A DNA stretch of 64,000 bases, taken from contig OX442314.1 of assembly GCA_949358305.1 (NCBI GenBank), forward strand, positions 35,025,608 through 35,089,607, given 5' to 3'. The position numbers and the translations under genes were made by a program. Positions 1 to 10,974 of the stretch are shown here, in pieces. How positions within the stretch are numbered: the first letter of the stretch is position 1; every line of letters begins with the position of its first letter. Below the pieces are notes generated by a model. That model was not told the origin of the DNA. It worked only from the letters and a program-made list of their open reading frames with translations, and made no database searches. The DNA comes from Strigamia acuminata (taxonomy: Eukaryota; Arthropoda; Chilopoda; Geophilomorpha; Linotaeniidae).

Positions 1-660
1 TGACAAGAAAAAAATATCACTTCGGCGCCAATTTAGGCGCCGAAACATGGGCGCCGAAATAATTGAACCCCAAAATTTCCTTTCAAACAGCAAAAGACAA
101 GATCTTAGCCGTATAATTATTTCAACCATGGTGTTGTGTGCTGATCACTTTAAACTTTCACACTTTATGAATTAGAATTAAAATACACCACTCCCTAAAA
201 AAAGTAACACAAGATGTAAAAATTAACAAGAATAAGAGAGCTCTTGCTGGACAATGTGTTGTCCACTGCTCCATTAGGGACACGAGTCCCCAAAATCCCT
301 TCAGAAAATAAAATAATTTTTAGCATTTTCCTACACAAATTGCTAATTTCGAAGCATTTCTAGGCACAAATTCGAATTCCTGGCATGATTTCACATCAGA
401 AAATGTCTTTTTCATTCAGATCAGATGGTATTTTGACAAAACCTTTTTTAAAATTTTTAAGAATTTATTTTAGGAATTGAATACATATAGTTTCAAACTT
501 CAACCTTAGATATCTCAGGTGTTTACGGCCCAATTCTTTCCAACCGGGTTAGGCACGTAGAAGTCTGTGGAAGAATTTGGCCACCTCCGGCGAGCATTTG
601 AAAGTTTCGAAAATATTCAAACCGATTTAATGAACTACATTTTGCACTTTCTATTATTAG
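1..660. other. AT-rich stretch without a recognisable gene
   Basis: I see no coding exon here. Near the left edge GGCGCC occurs three times within about 35 bases (about 24-57), twice followed by GAAA. The rest is AT-rich and leads into the transposase fragment that begins near 667. Confidence 0.5.
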
Positions 661-666
661 TTAACA

Positions 667-1260
667 ATGCCCAGAGAGTATCATCCACAACCACAAAGAA
701 CAAAAGTCATAATTGATAACAATACAGTTTTGAATTTTTGTGAGGAAAATGATATTAAATTCGTCCGTCTTATTCCCAATGAAACGCATTTGTTGCAGCC
801 CTTAGATGTTTCTTTTTTTGGTCCTTTAAAGCGGGCGTGGAGAAAGATATTAAGTGATTTCAAACTTAGTAATAGAGGGAAAAAAACCACTACTTTGCCT
901 AAAGACCGTTTTCCCCAGCTTCTAAGTTGTTTGATGGAAACCATGGAAGGGAATTCAGCAATTTATTTAACAGCCGGCTTCAGAAGGTGTGAAATCTTTC
1001 CACTGGATCCAAATCCGGTACTTAAGATGATCGGAGCTGAGCTAACAATTCCTCAAGTCTCCAGTGCTGTAGGCCAGCAATTTATTAATCATCTTCAGAG
1101 ATGCAGACAGGATTTGGTTCCTGTACTGCAGAACAGACGGAAGAAAATAAACTTCCAGCCAGGAATAACCATCACTGCACAGGATCTGCAAACAGCAGAG
1201 GTTGAAGTTGATGCTCAGGCCAAGCAGACTCAACCAAAGAAAAGGAAATGTAACGCTTAG
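667..1260 (+). pseudogene. pogo/Tigger-type DDE transposase, C-terminal fragment
   Basis: The open frame encodes the C-terminal third of a DDE_1 (pogo/Tigger/Jerky) transposase, the cut-and-paste enzyme of Tc1/mariner-superfamily DNA transposons. Visible family signatures are VIIDNN near the start, which replaces the usual LxGDN around the second catalytic Asp, and NETHLLQPLDVSFFGPLKRAWR at about residues 39-60. The usual N-terminal helix-turn-helix domain and first catalytic Asp are absent, and nothing upstream supplies them. The nominal ATG at 667 is probably only the first Met after the truncation. A lysine-rich tail ends at a TAG at 1258-1260. I read it as a dead fragment. A domesticated exon is possible but unsupported. 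Confidence 0.75.
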
Positions 1261-1347
1261 CAAATAAAAAAAAAAGCAAGTGCTTACGGAATCAGTAATC
1301 TCGAGTGATGAAGAATCTTTGAAGCGCATGACGCGCATCGCAAAAAG

Positions 1348-1530
1348 GGTACGGCGACTTATCATCGCGTGGACAACTAATCGCGCGGTCTGGTAATCGC
1401 GTGGACGGGTAATTGCGCGGATAAGTAATCGCGTGCAAAGTTATCGCGCGGACAAGTAATCGCGTGCAAAGTTATCGCTCGGCCAACTCATCGGGCGACA
1501 ATTGGGCGGTCGTCTAGTAATCGCGAGGAA
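1348..1530. repeat. Degenerate short tandem repeat rich in TCGCG
   Basis: About eight imperfect units of roughly 15-20 bases share the core TAATCGCGYG followed by GACAAGT, CAAAGT or similar. The block is GC-rich and CpG-rich against an AT-rich background. It starts about 90 bases after the pogo-type fragment ends and may be a subterminal repeat region of that transposon; this link is inference. Confidence 0.5.
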
Positions 1531-1949
1531 AAATTTAATCATTTCAGACTCTGAATAAATTTTGTCTACCCAGAATTCCCTTTTTCTCATCTAAAATTTG
1601 CAACTGGTCACAGCCGGTTGCAAACAAGGACACCCAACTACTACAATTGAACACGTTTGTTGAAGCATGGCGCCAACAACACAGCGAAAAAGCAGAAAAT
1701 GGAGGGCACCATTGCATTTAAATGCAAGAATTCAATTGTAAAAGGCAAAAAAATCGCAAGATGAAAAAGAAAGCATTGGTGACAAACGAGGGGTAGCCAG
1801 GGTATGCCAGCTTAGTAGAATTATATTTTTGCCTGCTTTTTTAATTTCAAAAAGACCAAAACTAATTTTAAAATTATTTTTTTGTACTTTTAAGCAGAGG
1901 ATGTCAGGAGATATTGATGTTCTTTCCGAGAACAACACCGTTATTTAAT

Positions 1950-2782
1950 AGGAAACCGTTAGAAGACTGAGTGAATGGTGATAGCGATGTAGACCCTGAC
2001 ACCCAACACATTGCTGATGATGCAGACACGGATCATGCTCTCCAACTGGGATTTGTGGGAACACTTAAGTTTGTGTTGGAAGAAAATGGCAGCAGAAGGT
2101 AAAATCGAATCCATTTATTAAAATATTACTTTTTTAAATTTTTTTTATTATTTCTTTACAGAACAAATTCATCACTTTCAAATGAAACACAAGATCATTC
2201 AATAGAAATGCAAGAACCTATTCACCAATTCAAACAGAATCATCAGAAGGCAAGAGATTGCAAACAGCAATGACGGACCAGACAATGATTTATCTGACCA
2301 CCATGCAATAAGCAGTGATGCATTAGAAAGTGAAACACATGACCAGACTGCAGGTGTTGATAATTCAAATAGTCAAACTCCTTGTCCACAAAATTCTCGT
2401 CCACAAAGGTTATCAGATTACCGTGATGTAAGTTCTTTTAAAAGTAATGTACTTGACAGTTATTTACGACTTTCATTCAATTTTTAGATGAGTGCTAACA
2501 GGCAGCGACAAAGTAATGCATCAAGTTCCCAAACACCAGAGACGGGGAATGTAATAACAGGAGCCAAGTTGCAACTATCACGACAAATGCAGCAGCGAAA
2601 CGAGCATCCACCAACAACCAGATCATCATTTCCCACGCATTTCAATTTCTCAAATCTCAATTGACCAAATTACCTGAATTGGAGCGCCAGCGTTTGCTGA
2701 ACACCTATATGCAAATGGATTTTGAGTCAGTTACTCAGCATGAATTAATTAACCATATGGTGTTCGAAGCAGTGCAATCGTA
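1950..2782 (+). pseudogene. Decayed multi-exon gene remnant, BESS-like C-terminus
   Basis: Three open pieces are separated by two short intron-like gaps. One piece reads DPDTQHIADDADTDHALQLG and stops at GTAAAA near 2100. The next runs to YRD followed by GTAAGT near 2430. The last follows TTTTTAG near 2487. The final piece ends FQFLKSQLTKLPELERQRLL and then MQMDFESVTQHELINHMVFEAVQS with a TAA at 2780-2782, which resembles the helical BESS region found C-terminal to MADF domains. Joining the pieces needs at least two frame changes, so it is not a working gene as read. MADF/BESS proteins often accompany PIF/Harbinger transposons. The family assignment is tentative. Confidence 0.3.
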
Positions 2783-4039
2783 ATTTATTTTTGTAATTTA
2801 TGTGAAGTAATAAAGAAACAATAATTGTGGTTTTGAATTACTAGTGTTACACATCACCAACAGCAGCCAGTATTAAACCCAAACAAACATCTTCATAGTC
2901 ATTTTCAGCCTCAGATATGTCAGAAAAGTCGGACAAAGCTTCATTGCCATTGCCAGCCATTTGCAAAACAAGGAACAATGACTCACACAGTTTAAGAGTA
3001 CGGAAACTTTCTGGTGACAATTTCATGAGTATCACAAATTTATCAGACTGAATAATAAGAGGATAAAACATTTCGTTTGAAATGGTGCTGTTGAAAAAAT
3101 AAGACCGTAAAAATATTTAGACTTTGAAAGCTTATAAGTACTATGCTTTAAGCACTTAAGTGTCAGCCTTTGAGCCGAATGCATCATTAAAAGCAACCTT
3201 CCTTTTGTGCACAATAAGGCATGAACATTATTATCAAATACATTACAACACGAAAGTATGTCTGCGTTGTCAAGTGTTCCCACCTACATCGAGTTCCAGC
3301 CCACCGGAGACCGTTGGACCACGAATAGGAATTAAGAGATCCATTCTATGGTGATTTAACATCCCTTCGGACCCGTAGACCCCTTTAAAGTGGCAAACAA
3401 GTACCCATTTTTCAACAACATTTATATTTTCGCCACATAATTCCTCATGTAAAACAGCTCGAGAGTTGTGAGCCTTGCTGAGAATTTATTGTTTGTGTTA
3501 AAGTGTTTTTCTTTGCGCAAATCCGTATTTCAACAGACGTTTCTAAATGCGGCGGAAAACCATCTGGGGGTGGGTTTCTAGCATCAAGCGCCAGACTGAA
3601 ACAAACGCGAAAGTTGGTACAAGAGGAGTATGAGAACCAAATTTTTACAAAGTACAAATGCGGCTGGTAGCCCGACAAACGGTCTGCCAGTGTCTCAATG
3701 GGGTCTCAAACCTTACCATGTGTAAGGTAGAAGGTAAAGCAGAAACTACTAGACCAAACCATTTAGGAAAATTTAGAGGTAAGTAACCTTTCAATGATAA
3801 TGTGAATATAAAACCAAATCAAAATCAGAGAGCTAAGATAATAAAATAAATAAAAATTATCATTTTACACAAATGGCCAAATAAGAACAGATGTGAAGGA
3901 AAAACAGCTGTAGTGCATGGAAAACAAGATATAGGAACAATCAATCTCAGAAATTGAATAAATAACCACCAACACCACCACCTGCACAAATATTTCAGGA
4001 ATCTTCTAAAGAAAATATTAGATAAAGTATAGATAAATG
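2783..4039. other. No supported gene
   Basis: A short minus-strand frame (2847-3071) with FYPLIIQSDKF and an acidic SDISEAENDYED segment may be a piece of a Harbinger-type gene, but it is too short to call. The rest shows no exon I can support. Confidence 0.35.
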
Positions 4040-4335
4040 TGGTATAAAATCATGTAAATGCCAGTCATGTGGGATTGCAGGCTTACAATACAAATCAATG
4101 TAAATGCCACAATCATGTAGGATTGCAGGCTTACAATACAAATCAATGTAAATGCCACAATCATGTAGGATTGCAGGCTTACAATACAAATAAATGTAAA
4201 TGCCACAATCATCGGAGCAATGCAGGCTTACAATACAAATAAATGTAAATGCCACAATCATCAGAGCAATGCAGGCTTACACTACAAATAATTGTAAATG
4301 CCACGTTAGGAATGCGGGCTTACAATACAAAATAT
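4040..4335. repeat. 48-bp tandem repeat, about 5.5 copies
   Basis: Successive copies of GCAGGCTTACAATACAAAT followed by MAATGTAAATGCCACAATCAT and a short variable linker repeat with a period of about 48 bases. The first three copies are nearly identical. The later ones change GTAGGATT to CGGAGCAAT or CAGAGCAAT, and the last is truncated. Reading frames crossing it on the minus strand are low-complexity artefacts. Confidence 0.9.
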
Positions 4336-5290
4336 ACCAACCACAATATATTTTTTTTTAAATTGAAAGCAGGACAAATCGCATGCAGCGGCATTTGACC
4401 AGAGCTCTCTTTTGGTTCCACTGACACTAGTTCAAGTCGTCAGTTTCTCCAGGGGTGACCACGTGGAGGTAGAGAGTTGGATTTTACACCCCCTCATTTA
4501 CTTTTTACCATTGAATTTGTTCACACAATCAAATACATTTTGTCGAGTAATCGCCAGCAATAATACTACCAATTATTGAGTGTATGAAAAATATATACCG
4601 TAAATAAAATTTTAAAAAAAAATAAAAAGAAAAACATAAAAAAGTAAAGAAAAATTAGAAATTTCGCACAGACTTATTTTCTCGACTTATTTTCTCTCAC
4701 CATTTCCAAATCAAACAATTTTCTTGCTTTTTTACTTAAAGAAGTTGAATGACCACTCCCTTGAAATATGACGCACGGATGGAATGAAATGTTCGATCAC
4801 GAAAACAAGTCGCGAAATTCGAAATAAATAGAGAAATAAACCTGAAGCAATGTTAAACAAACATACATCGGTACATTATGTTGAAAAATTACCCATCTGA
4901 GTTTAAAAATTAATCGAAATAAACCACGATCAGCAACGACGAAGCGCAATGAGAGAACAATAAGTACGGGGTTCACACAAAAAAACACGATATCCAATCA
5001 ATATAGAACAAATCCTTAATGTCTTTTCTCTTCTGCACCCTCTTTTAAAAACAATTTTCGTCTTCAATTTTGTTTGAACTAATATTTTTTAGACAGCTTA
5101 CAGTTGTAACTTTCATGGATCAAAATTGATGAGTCGGTGAAAAATAAACAAAGAACAAATATGAGGTTTTAATCACATTGTACGGGGTTCACAAGGTAAA
5201 AAACAGTGCTGCCACTCAAAGTAGAACAAATCTTTCGTCTTTAATGTGGTTCTGAATCAGGAATTACAAATTTCAGTATGATTTATAAAC
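4336..5290. other. AT-rich stretch without a gene
   Basis: No exon is recognisable. The 14-mer GTACGGGGTTCACA occurs twice, near 4966 and 5183, each time shortly upstream of an AGTAGAACAAATC- or TATAGAACAAATC-like string, suggesting an old duplication about 215 bases long. Confidence 0.4.
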
Positions 5291-5587
5291 AGATGACTAT
5301 AGATTTTAATTTCACGTGATTATTATCAAGAAGGGAGAAGGCGGGATAAAAAACAGGCCTAATTAAATATTGCGTAGTAACAGTTCAGACCAGTCGATGG
5401 CGCTTCTGTCGCATCATCAGGGAATGCCCGACGATTTTCATAAGTTAAATATTGAAATTTTTCGAGTGTTTTAGGTGTTTGTGTTTGTGCTTGTATGCAA
5501 GTATTTTCGAAAAAAGAGAGTAAATTTTATTCAAAATTCGATGTGATAATACAAAGAAATATAGTTTATATATGGTAAATTATCATT

Positions 5588-5950
5588 TCAGCAGTCCAAG
5601 AAGTCGGCTGCTACGAGCATTTCGACACAAGTTGCGAGATTGTGTGACACCTCGAAGAAGTTGGGTGGTTGGATGCCGCTGCCTTGGTATTGAGCTTTGT
5701 ACTCCAAATATCGGCAAACTGTTTCAAGCACTGGACCCGAAATTAATGGAAAAGTCGCATCGTTCGTTTCATTTTCAGCGTACGGGGTCGGGCCATTAAA
5801 CATGGCTTTAAGGGTCCGGGAAAGATACGCGTGTTGACGCTTGATTATAAATTCCTTTCCATCTGATGCAATTAATTTGACGTACATCGAGTCGGGTCCT
5901 TCGCAGCCTCCACAAACCATCTCACTTTTTGGATCGATTGAATCCGCCAT
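5588..5950 (-). CDS. ELOC: Elongin C, copy A
   Basis: The 120-residue product matches elongin C (animal proteins are about 112 aa), the small BTB/Skp1-fold adaptor that binds elongin B and BC-box proteins in Cul2/Cul5 ubiquitin ligases and stimulates RNA polymerase II elongation as part of elongin. Diagnostic stretches are GGCEGPDSMYVKLIASDG, then ENETND, and the C-terminal AADFLDC. The start is the ATG before ADSIDPKSEM; a TTG four codons upstream is not credible in an animal. There is no intron. It differs from copy C at four residues by eye (T5I, R88Q, M115V, F119L). The Copia element at 6023-10960 sits in its 5' leader, and the TATA region seen in copies B and C is missing, so expression is doubtful. 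The 3' flank carries an AATAAA signal like the other copies. Confidence 0.85.
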   Translation of the reverse strand: MADSIDPKSEMVCGGCEGPDSMYVKLIASDGKEFIIKRQHAYLSRTLKAMFNGPTPYAENETNDATFPLISGPVLETVCRYLEYKAQYQGSGIQPPNFFEVSHNLATCVEMLVAADFLDC

Positions 5951-6022
5951 TTCGATTGCCAATTAAATATCACTAGATACGACTTCTCTAACTGTAAGCA
6001 AAGTTGCTGGAGACGATACAGG

Positions 6023-6238
6023 TGTTGGAAATCGTGTGGTTGAAATAATGCAACATCATCGTAGGGTTAAAGAATTACAAGTGTTTTATTCTGGGAAAAT
6101 ACACAGGTTAAATATGTAGACACTGGGCCATGATTGGCTGTTAAATTGGGTCGTCTAGTGGACGTATCAGCGTCTGCCACGGAACGTCCGAGTGCCCTCT
6201 CGCGACGTAATGGCGGTCAAGCGACATGGGGTCCAACA
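6023..6238 (-). repeat. Copia 3' LTR
   Basis: This 216-bp terminal repeat begins TGTTGGA and ends TCCAACA. It is preceded by target duplication ACAGG (6018-6022) and is next to the minus-strand purine tract. It appears identical to the LTR at 10745-10960. Confidence 0.93.
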
Positions 6239-6278
6239 AATTCTCCTCTTGAACCGTCATTACGCACTGCTTTCTTGA

Positions 6279-9200
6279 TTACTCTTCTTCGTGTCTGCCT
6301 TTCTTGGTTGGGGCGATTCCGAGTTCGATCAAGGCTTTTTCTAGTGTTGGTCCTGTAAGTGGTTTTGTCAGGAAGTCTGCCAACATCTCGGTTCCTGCGA
6401 TGTGTTTGATGTCGATGTTACCACTTTCGACGTCATTCTTTACGAAATTTAGTCGCCGATTGAAGTGCTTGGTCCTCGCCTTTTGGGGTCCCGGCTTCAG
6501 TAATTGCGTCGCATTTAAGCTGTCGCAATAAACAGTCGTTGCTTCCATTTTCGTGGTTGGTGTGATGGTCATCATTATTTCTTTTGTCCACAGCACATCC
6601 TTGATACCTTCCGATAAGGCGTGTAACTCGCTCTCAGTGCTTGACATTGCCACGATCTCCTGTTTTTTGCATCTCCAGTGGATTAGCGACCGTCCGTCGC
6701 GCACAACAAATCCCGAGAACGACTTGGAATCTGCCGTTCTGTCCCAACTTGCGTCCGTGTAGGCATGCAATCTTCGGTCCTCGCATCCGTATGACAATTT
6801 GTAGTTGGTTGTTTTCTGCAGGTATTTCAACACTCTCTTCAGTGCTTGGTAGTGTGTCTGTTTGGGCTTCGCGCTGTATTGGGACAGCGAGCTCATTGCG
6901 AAACTGAGGTCGGGTCGTGTGTTGATTGCCAAATACATCAACTTCCCGATCAGTTCTTGGTATTCGCGCTGGTCGACTTCTGGGCTGTCCTCGTGTTCAT
7001 CCAAATTGAGTTGCGGGTCCATCGGTGTCGACTTGGTGTTACAGTTTTCCATCCCGTAACTTGCTAAAACTCTTCGAATATATTCGGACTGGTGTAGGTG
7101 GATTCCATTGTCGTCGTGGTAAACTTGAATCCCTAAGATGGATGATAGTTGGCCCATGGAGATTAATTCTACGTCGTTTTTAATCTGGTCTATCACTTCC
7201 TTCTCGAATCGGTCCGATGATGCCAAAGTGACGGCGTCGTCCACGTAAACTCCCAAAAACATGTAGTCATGTCCTCGTCTCACGATGAATAAGCATGGGT
7301 CGTCGGGAGATCGTTCAAATTTTACTTTGGCCAAAACTTCGGTTAGCTTCTCGTACCAGCACCGCCCTGACTGTTTTAGTCCGTAGATACTTTTTTCTAG
7401 TTTGCATACGAGATTCGTCCCGTCCTCGTAGCCTTCAGGCTGTGCCATGTAAATTTCATTCTTGAGTTTGCCGTGGAGGTATGCCGATCGTACGTCGTGT
7501 TGCGATAGTTTCCTTTTTCGTTTCGCGCCTTCGTTTACGAGTATTCTCAGCGTTTCGATTCTAATTACCGGTGCAAATGTCGTGTCGTAGTCTACTCCCC
7601 ATCGCTGCGTGTATCCAGCGGCTACGAGCCGTGCTTTGAAACGTCTTTCACCGGTGTTTGGATTTACTTTGAGTTTGTAAACCCAATTCGACTTGACAGT
7701 TTTCTTGTTTCTCGGCAGTTCCCTCGTTGTCCAAACTTCGTGCTTCTTCATCGACGCTATTTCTTCATCCATGGCCTTTATCCACTCCTCGGAATTAATT
7801 GATTGTAGCGCTTCGTTGTAGTTTCGAGGGGGATCAATTTCTTCCGATACGTTGGCCATCGCTCTTGATTTTATCCGCTCGGATCTTCTAGCTCCTTGTC
7901 GTATCATTTCGTCTTCATTTGCCGTTCTTTCTGTGAGGTTTCGGACTTGGCGTTCTGCCGTCGTGGCTCTCGGCGTGTGTTGTTGAGTGGGTGGTGGTGG
8001 GTCGGCCTCCTCGTTGTTCTGGATTTCGTCTTGTGCGTTCTCCTCTCGATTCCCGTCCAATATTTCGTCGTTTTCATCTTGTGCGTTGCCTTCTCGACTT
8101 CCGTCTATTATTACGCCATTTTCGACTGTGTTCCCGCCTTTTTCCTCGTCAAGACTCGTCTTAATTTCGGACTCGATCTCCAAGTCGGCGTATTTGGGTT
8201 GCATTGCGGTGCCGTCTTCACTGCGTAGCATCGGCGCGCCCAACTCGCTCTCGACGAATTTTACATTTCGTTCCTCGCTGACGAGTCGTGTCTCGGGATT
8301 GTAAATTCGATATCCTCGTCGTTTTTGTGCGTATCCCACGAATATTCTCTTCTCGGCTTTCGGGTCAAACTTCCTTCGTCCCGCATTTTTCGTGAGTACA
8401 AACGCGACGCATCCGAAACGTTTGAAATATTTTACAGTTGGTTTCTTGTCGTCCCAAACTTCCGACGGGGTTTTTCCATGCACTCTTGTCATGCACGAGT
8501 TCCGAATGATTGCCGTTGTGCACATGCACTCTGCCCAAAACGTGTATGGTAGTCCCGACTCGACGAGCATCGTTCGCGTCATCTCGATAATTGTTCGATT
8601 TTGGCGTTCTGCCACGCCATTGCTCGCGGCTGAGTACGGTACTGTTAGTTGGTGGTCAACTCCTCGTTCTTGAAACCATTTTTCCAGTTTTCCCACGATA
8701 AATTCCCCGCCGTTATCGCTACGTATCCTCTTTAAACGTTGGCCCGTTTCTGTCTCGCACATCGTGATCAAATTCTTCAATTTTTCGGCCGTTTCGCTTT
8801 TCGTTTTTAAAACTTTGACCATCGTTTTTCGGCTCCAATCGTCAACGACTGTCATGATATACTTTGATCCTCCCAGTGATTCGGGTGTAATTGCTCCGAC
8901 GAGGTCCACGTGCCACAGGTCCATGATACTTTGCGATTGGCGTTCTCCGATGCTTTTGTGGGGTTTTCGAGTAAGTTTCCCCTTGATACACGATTCGCAT
9001 GTCTCGTTTTCGCTCGTATCCATCTTGAGTCCTCGTACCAAAGTGTCCCTCTCCATTTTCCTCATTGTGTCGTACGCCAGGTGCCCGAGTCGTTGGTGCC
9101 ACGTCGTGTTGATTTCTTCGGATTTTCTTGCGTTTTCGTGGCTCTGCAATATTTTCGTGTCGATCACGAACTTGTCCCCGATTCGTCGTATGTCGATGAT

Positions 9201-10589
9201 CGCTCTGCCGTCTGGTCCTCGTACTGCCGACGCCTTGATGTCGAAAATCACGCTCTTCTTGGTATCGATGATTTTGGCCACGGAAAGTAGATTCGCCGAT
9301 ATCTCAGGTACGTGTAAAACGTTGTTTAGTCGGTGAATTTTGTCGTTTTTGCTGGTCGTGACTCGAATACTGCCAATTCCAATCGATTTCATTCTTACAT
9401 TCTTGTCAGCGATCCCAATTGTCCGATCATCACGTTCGTAGGTGTCGAAAAATTCCTTGGTTCTCGTCATATGGCTAGTTGCGCCCGAATCCACCAACCA
9501 AAGCACCTTCGTTTCTTCACTAATCGTCGCCACTTCGTTCTTTGTAATTTCGTCGGTCGACGCGATCTCGTCGGTGGTCGTTGCAACTTCGTCAGTCGTC
9601 GTGAGTTCGTCCGTCGTCGCAATCTCGTCGGTGTACGTTGCAACTTCGTCTGTTGTCGTGATTTTGTCGGCCGTCTCGATCTCGTCTGTCATTGCGTACA
9701 TGCACGATTCCTCCATCTCGAATGCACACAGATTTCCTTCTTGTTTGTGGCTTCGTTTGAATGTGCCTTTGCCGCGTTTGGAATTCGTCCTCTCTCTCTT
9801 CGGTTTTGAACAAGTTGACGCCTTATGCCCGCTCCCTTCGCAGTTGAAGCAGAACATTGGGTTCTTACACTCGCTCGCCACGTGACCAGGTTTGTTGCAA
9901 TTGAAGCATTTTCGCGTGTCCGCACGTTTCTCGAATCTCTTACGGCTATCCGCTCTGTATGCAACATCCGTGCTTCCTTCGATTTTTATGTTGTTCTGCG
10001 TCTCACGTGATCTCAAAATTTTTCGCGCATCTTGTAGTGTAGTCGTCTTATTTGCTCTGATGCCCTCGGCCGTGGCGTCGAATTCTTCTCGCAATCCCCT
10101 TAATATCGCGTATTTGGCCTGAGTTTCCTTTATATCCCCTCCGTAGGAGGCGCATTTAGTTCTCAGTGCCTCGACTCGGTTTACGTACTGGTCTATTGTC
10201 TCTTTCGCGGTCATTTTGAGGCGCAGCAACTCGTCCAAGCACTCGTACTGGAGATCTGTTGTATCGATCTCCATATTTTTCTTTATGTCGTCCCAAAGTT
10301 GTTTAGCGGTTAATGCGTCGTCGTAACGTAGTACCTGCTCATCGTTTAGGGTTCCGATCAGTATTCCCTTCGCGGCGTTGTTGCTCTTCCGCCACGTTTT
10401 CCACGTTTTTTCGTCCTCATCGTGGGTCGCATCTCCCTTAACTGGTCGTTTGGGCTCCGTCTCTTCGATCGCGGTGTCCCACAAATCTCGTTCATTTAGC
10501 GCGGCCTTTACTCGTTTGGACCACAGCAAATAGTTACCGTCGTGTAACAATTCTATTTGGTTGCGGATTTTCGTCGTTGAATCCGTCAT
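6279..10589 (-). CDS. Copia Gag-Pol polyprotein
   Basis: A single 1,436-aa frame encodes everything needed for retrotransposition. Residues 1-225 form a Copia-type Gag. Two CCHC knuckles follow (CFNCNKPGHVASEC at about 228 and CFNCEGSGHKASTC at about 247). Then comes an acidic low-complexity tract of repeated TTDE/ATTDE units (about 295-350). The aspartic protease has LVDSGATSHMT at about 365. The integrase has a zinc region (HQRLGH and CESCIKGK) and a DDE core with DLWHVDLVG and RSDNGGEF. Reverse transcriptase carries the YVDD box (FLGVYVDDAV), and RNase H shows AYTDASWD near the C-terminus. There are no internal stops or frameshifts, so the protein should be functional. The ATG at 10589 follows the leader about 140 bases after the primer site. 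Confidence 0.95.
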   Translation of the reverse strand: MTDSTTKIRNQIELLHDGNYLLWSKRVKAALNERDLWDTAIEETEPKRPVKGDATHDEDEKTWKTWRKSNNAAKGILIGTLNDEQVLRYDDALTAKQLWDDIKKNMEIDTTDLQYECLDELLRLKMTAKETIDQYVNRVEALRTKCASYGGDIKETQAKYAILRGLREEFDATAEGIRANKTTTLQDARKILRSRETQNNIKIEGSTDVAYRADSRKRFEKRADTRKCFNCNKPGHVASECKNPMFCFNCEGSGHKASTCSKPKRERTNSKRGKGTFKRSHKQEGNLCAFEMEESCMYAMTDEIETADKITTTDEVATYTDEIATTDELTTTDEVATTTDEIASTDEITKNEVATISEETKVLWLVDSGATSHMTRTKEFFDTYERDDRTIGIADKNVRMKSIGIGSIRVTTSKNDKIHRLNNVLHVPEISANLLSVAKIIDTKKSVIFDIKASAVRGPDGRAIIDIRRIGDKFVIDTKILQSHENARKSEEINTTWHQRLGHLAYDTMRKMERDTLVRGLKMDTSENETCESCIKGKLTRKPHKSIGERQSQSIMDLWHVDLVGAITPESLGGSKYIMTVVDDWSRKTMVKVLKTKSETAEKLKNLITMCETETGQRLKRIRSDNGGEFIVGKLEKWFQERGVDHQLTVPYSAASNGVAERQNRTIIEMTRTMLVESGLPYTFWAECMCTTAIIRNSCMTRVHGKTPSEVWDDKKPTVKYFKRFGCVAFVLTKNAGRRKFDPKAEKRIFVGYAQKRRGYRIYNPETRLVSEERNVKFVESELGAPMLRSEDGTAMQPKYADLEIESEIKTSLDEEKGGNTVENGVIIDGSREGNAQDENDEILDGNREENAQDEIQNNEEADPPPPTQQHTPRATTAERQVRNLTERTANEDEMIRQGARRSERIKSRAMANVSEEIDPPRNYNEALQSINSEEWIKAMDEEIASMKKHEVWTTRELPRNKKTVKSNWVYKLKVNPNTGERRFKARLVAAGYTQRWGVDYDTTFAPVIRIETLRILVNEGAKRKRKLSQHDVRSAYLHGKLKNEIYMAQPEGYEDGTNLVCKLEKSIYGLKQSGRCWYEKLTEVLAKVKFERSPDDPCLFIVRRGHDYMFLGVYVDDAVTLASSDRFEKEVIDQIKNDVELISMGQLSSILGIQVYHDDNGIHLHQSEYIRRVLASYGMENCNTKSTPMDPQLNLDEHEDSPEVDQREYQELIGKLMYLAINTRPDLSFAMSSLSQYSAKPKQTHYQALKRVLKYLQKTTNYKLSYGCEDRRLHAYTDASWDRTADSKSFSGFVVRDGRSLIHWRCKKQEIVAMSSTESELHALSEGIKDVLWTKEIMMTITPTTKMEATTVYCDSLNATQLLKPGPQKARTKHFNRRLNFVKNDVESGNIDIKHIAGTEMLADFLTKPLTGPTLEKALIELGIAPTKKGRHEEE

Positions 10590-10730
10590 GTCGTCTTCTC
10601 AAAAAACACGTGCTCGCTCGAAATTTTCAGACTTTTACTGCTCGTCTTTTCTTCTTCAAGTTTGTACGCCTCGTGTTTTGACTTGTAGTCGTCAGTTATT
10701 CTTTAACGTCGTCGGTGGATTTTTAACCAC

Positions 10731-10742
10731 CCTCTGCTACCA
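10731..10742 (-). promoter_or_regulatory. Copia primer-binding site (initiator tRNA-Met)
   Basis: On the minus strand, two bases after the 5' LTR, TGGTAGCAGAGG is exactly complementary to the 3' end of initiator tRNA-Met (CCTCTGCTA plus CCA). The match continues with one mismatch to about 18 bases. The initiator tRNA gene at 25325-25396 in this window ends with the same CCTCTGCTA. Confidence 0.85.
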
Positions 10743-10744
10743 TT

Positions 10745-10960
10745 TGTTGGAAATCGTGTGGTTGAAATAATGCAACATCATCGTAGGGTTAAAGAATTAC
10801 AAGTGTTTTATTCTGGGAAAATACACAGGTTAAATATGTAGACACTGGGCCATGATTGGCTGTTAAATTGGGTCGTCTAGTGGACGTATCAGCGTCTGCC
10901 ACGGAACGTCCGAGTGCCCTCTCGCGACGTAATGGCGGTCAAGCGACATGGGGTCCAACA
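10745..10960 (-). repeat. Copia 5' LTR
   Basis: This 216-bp LTR has the same ends as the copy at 6023-6238. It is followed on the plus strand by target duplication ACAGG (10961-10965), and the primer site lies immediately inside it. Confidence 0.93.
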
Positions 10961-10974
10961 ACAGGATGATTTGG

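Larger units (their letters stand above)
6023..10960 (-). mobile_element. Intact Copia (Ty1/copia) LTR retrotransposon
   Basis: A 4,938-bp element on the minus strand has two 216-bp LTRs (6023-6238 and 10745-10960) that look identical by eye. They begin TGTTGGA and end TCCAACA. The 5-bp target duplication ACAGG is at 6018-6022 and 10961-10965. It has a primer site complementary to initiator tRNA-Met, a purine-rich tract (AAGAGGAGAATT on the minus strand, abutting 6239) and one uninterrupted 1,436-codon polyprotein. These are the marks of a recent, potentially active insertion. It lies between the 5' leader of elongin C copy A and the broken end of family U copy 1. Confidence 0.95.

Noticed and set aside
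4040-4335. Regular repeat array that might be taken for CRISPR
   Set aside because: The repeats are contiguous with no unique spacers, and the window is eukaryotic.
6304-10122. Many plus-strand open frames up to 190 codons
   Set aside because: They lie antisense to the intact Copia polyprotein, show serine/valine/cysteine-rich composition typical of reverse-strand reading, and match nothing.
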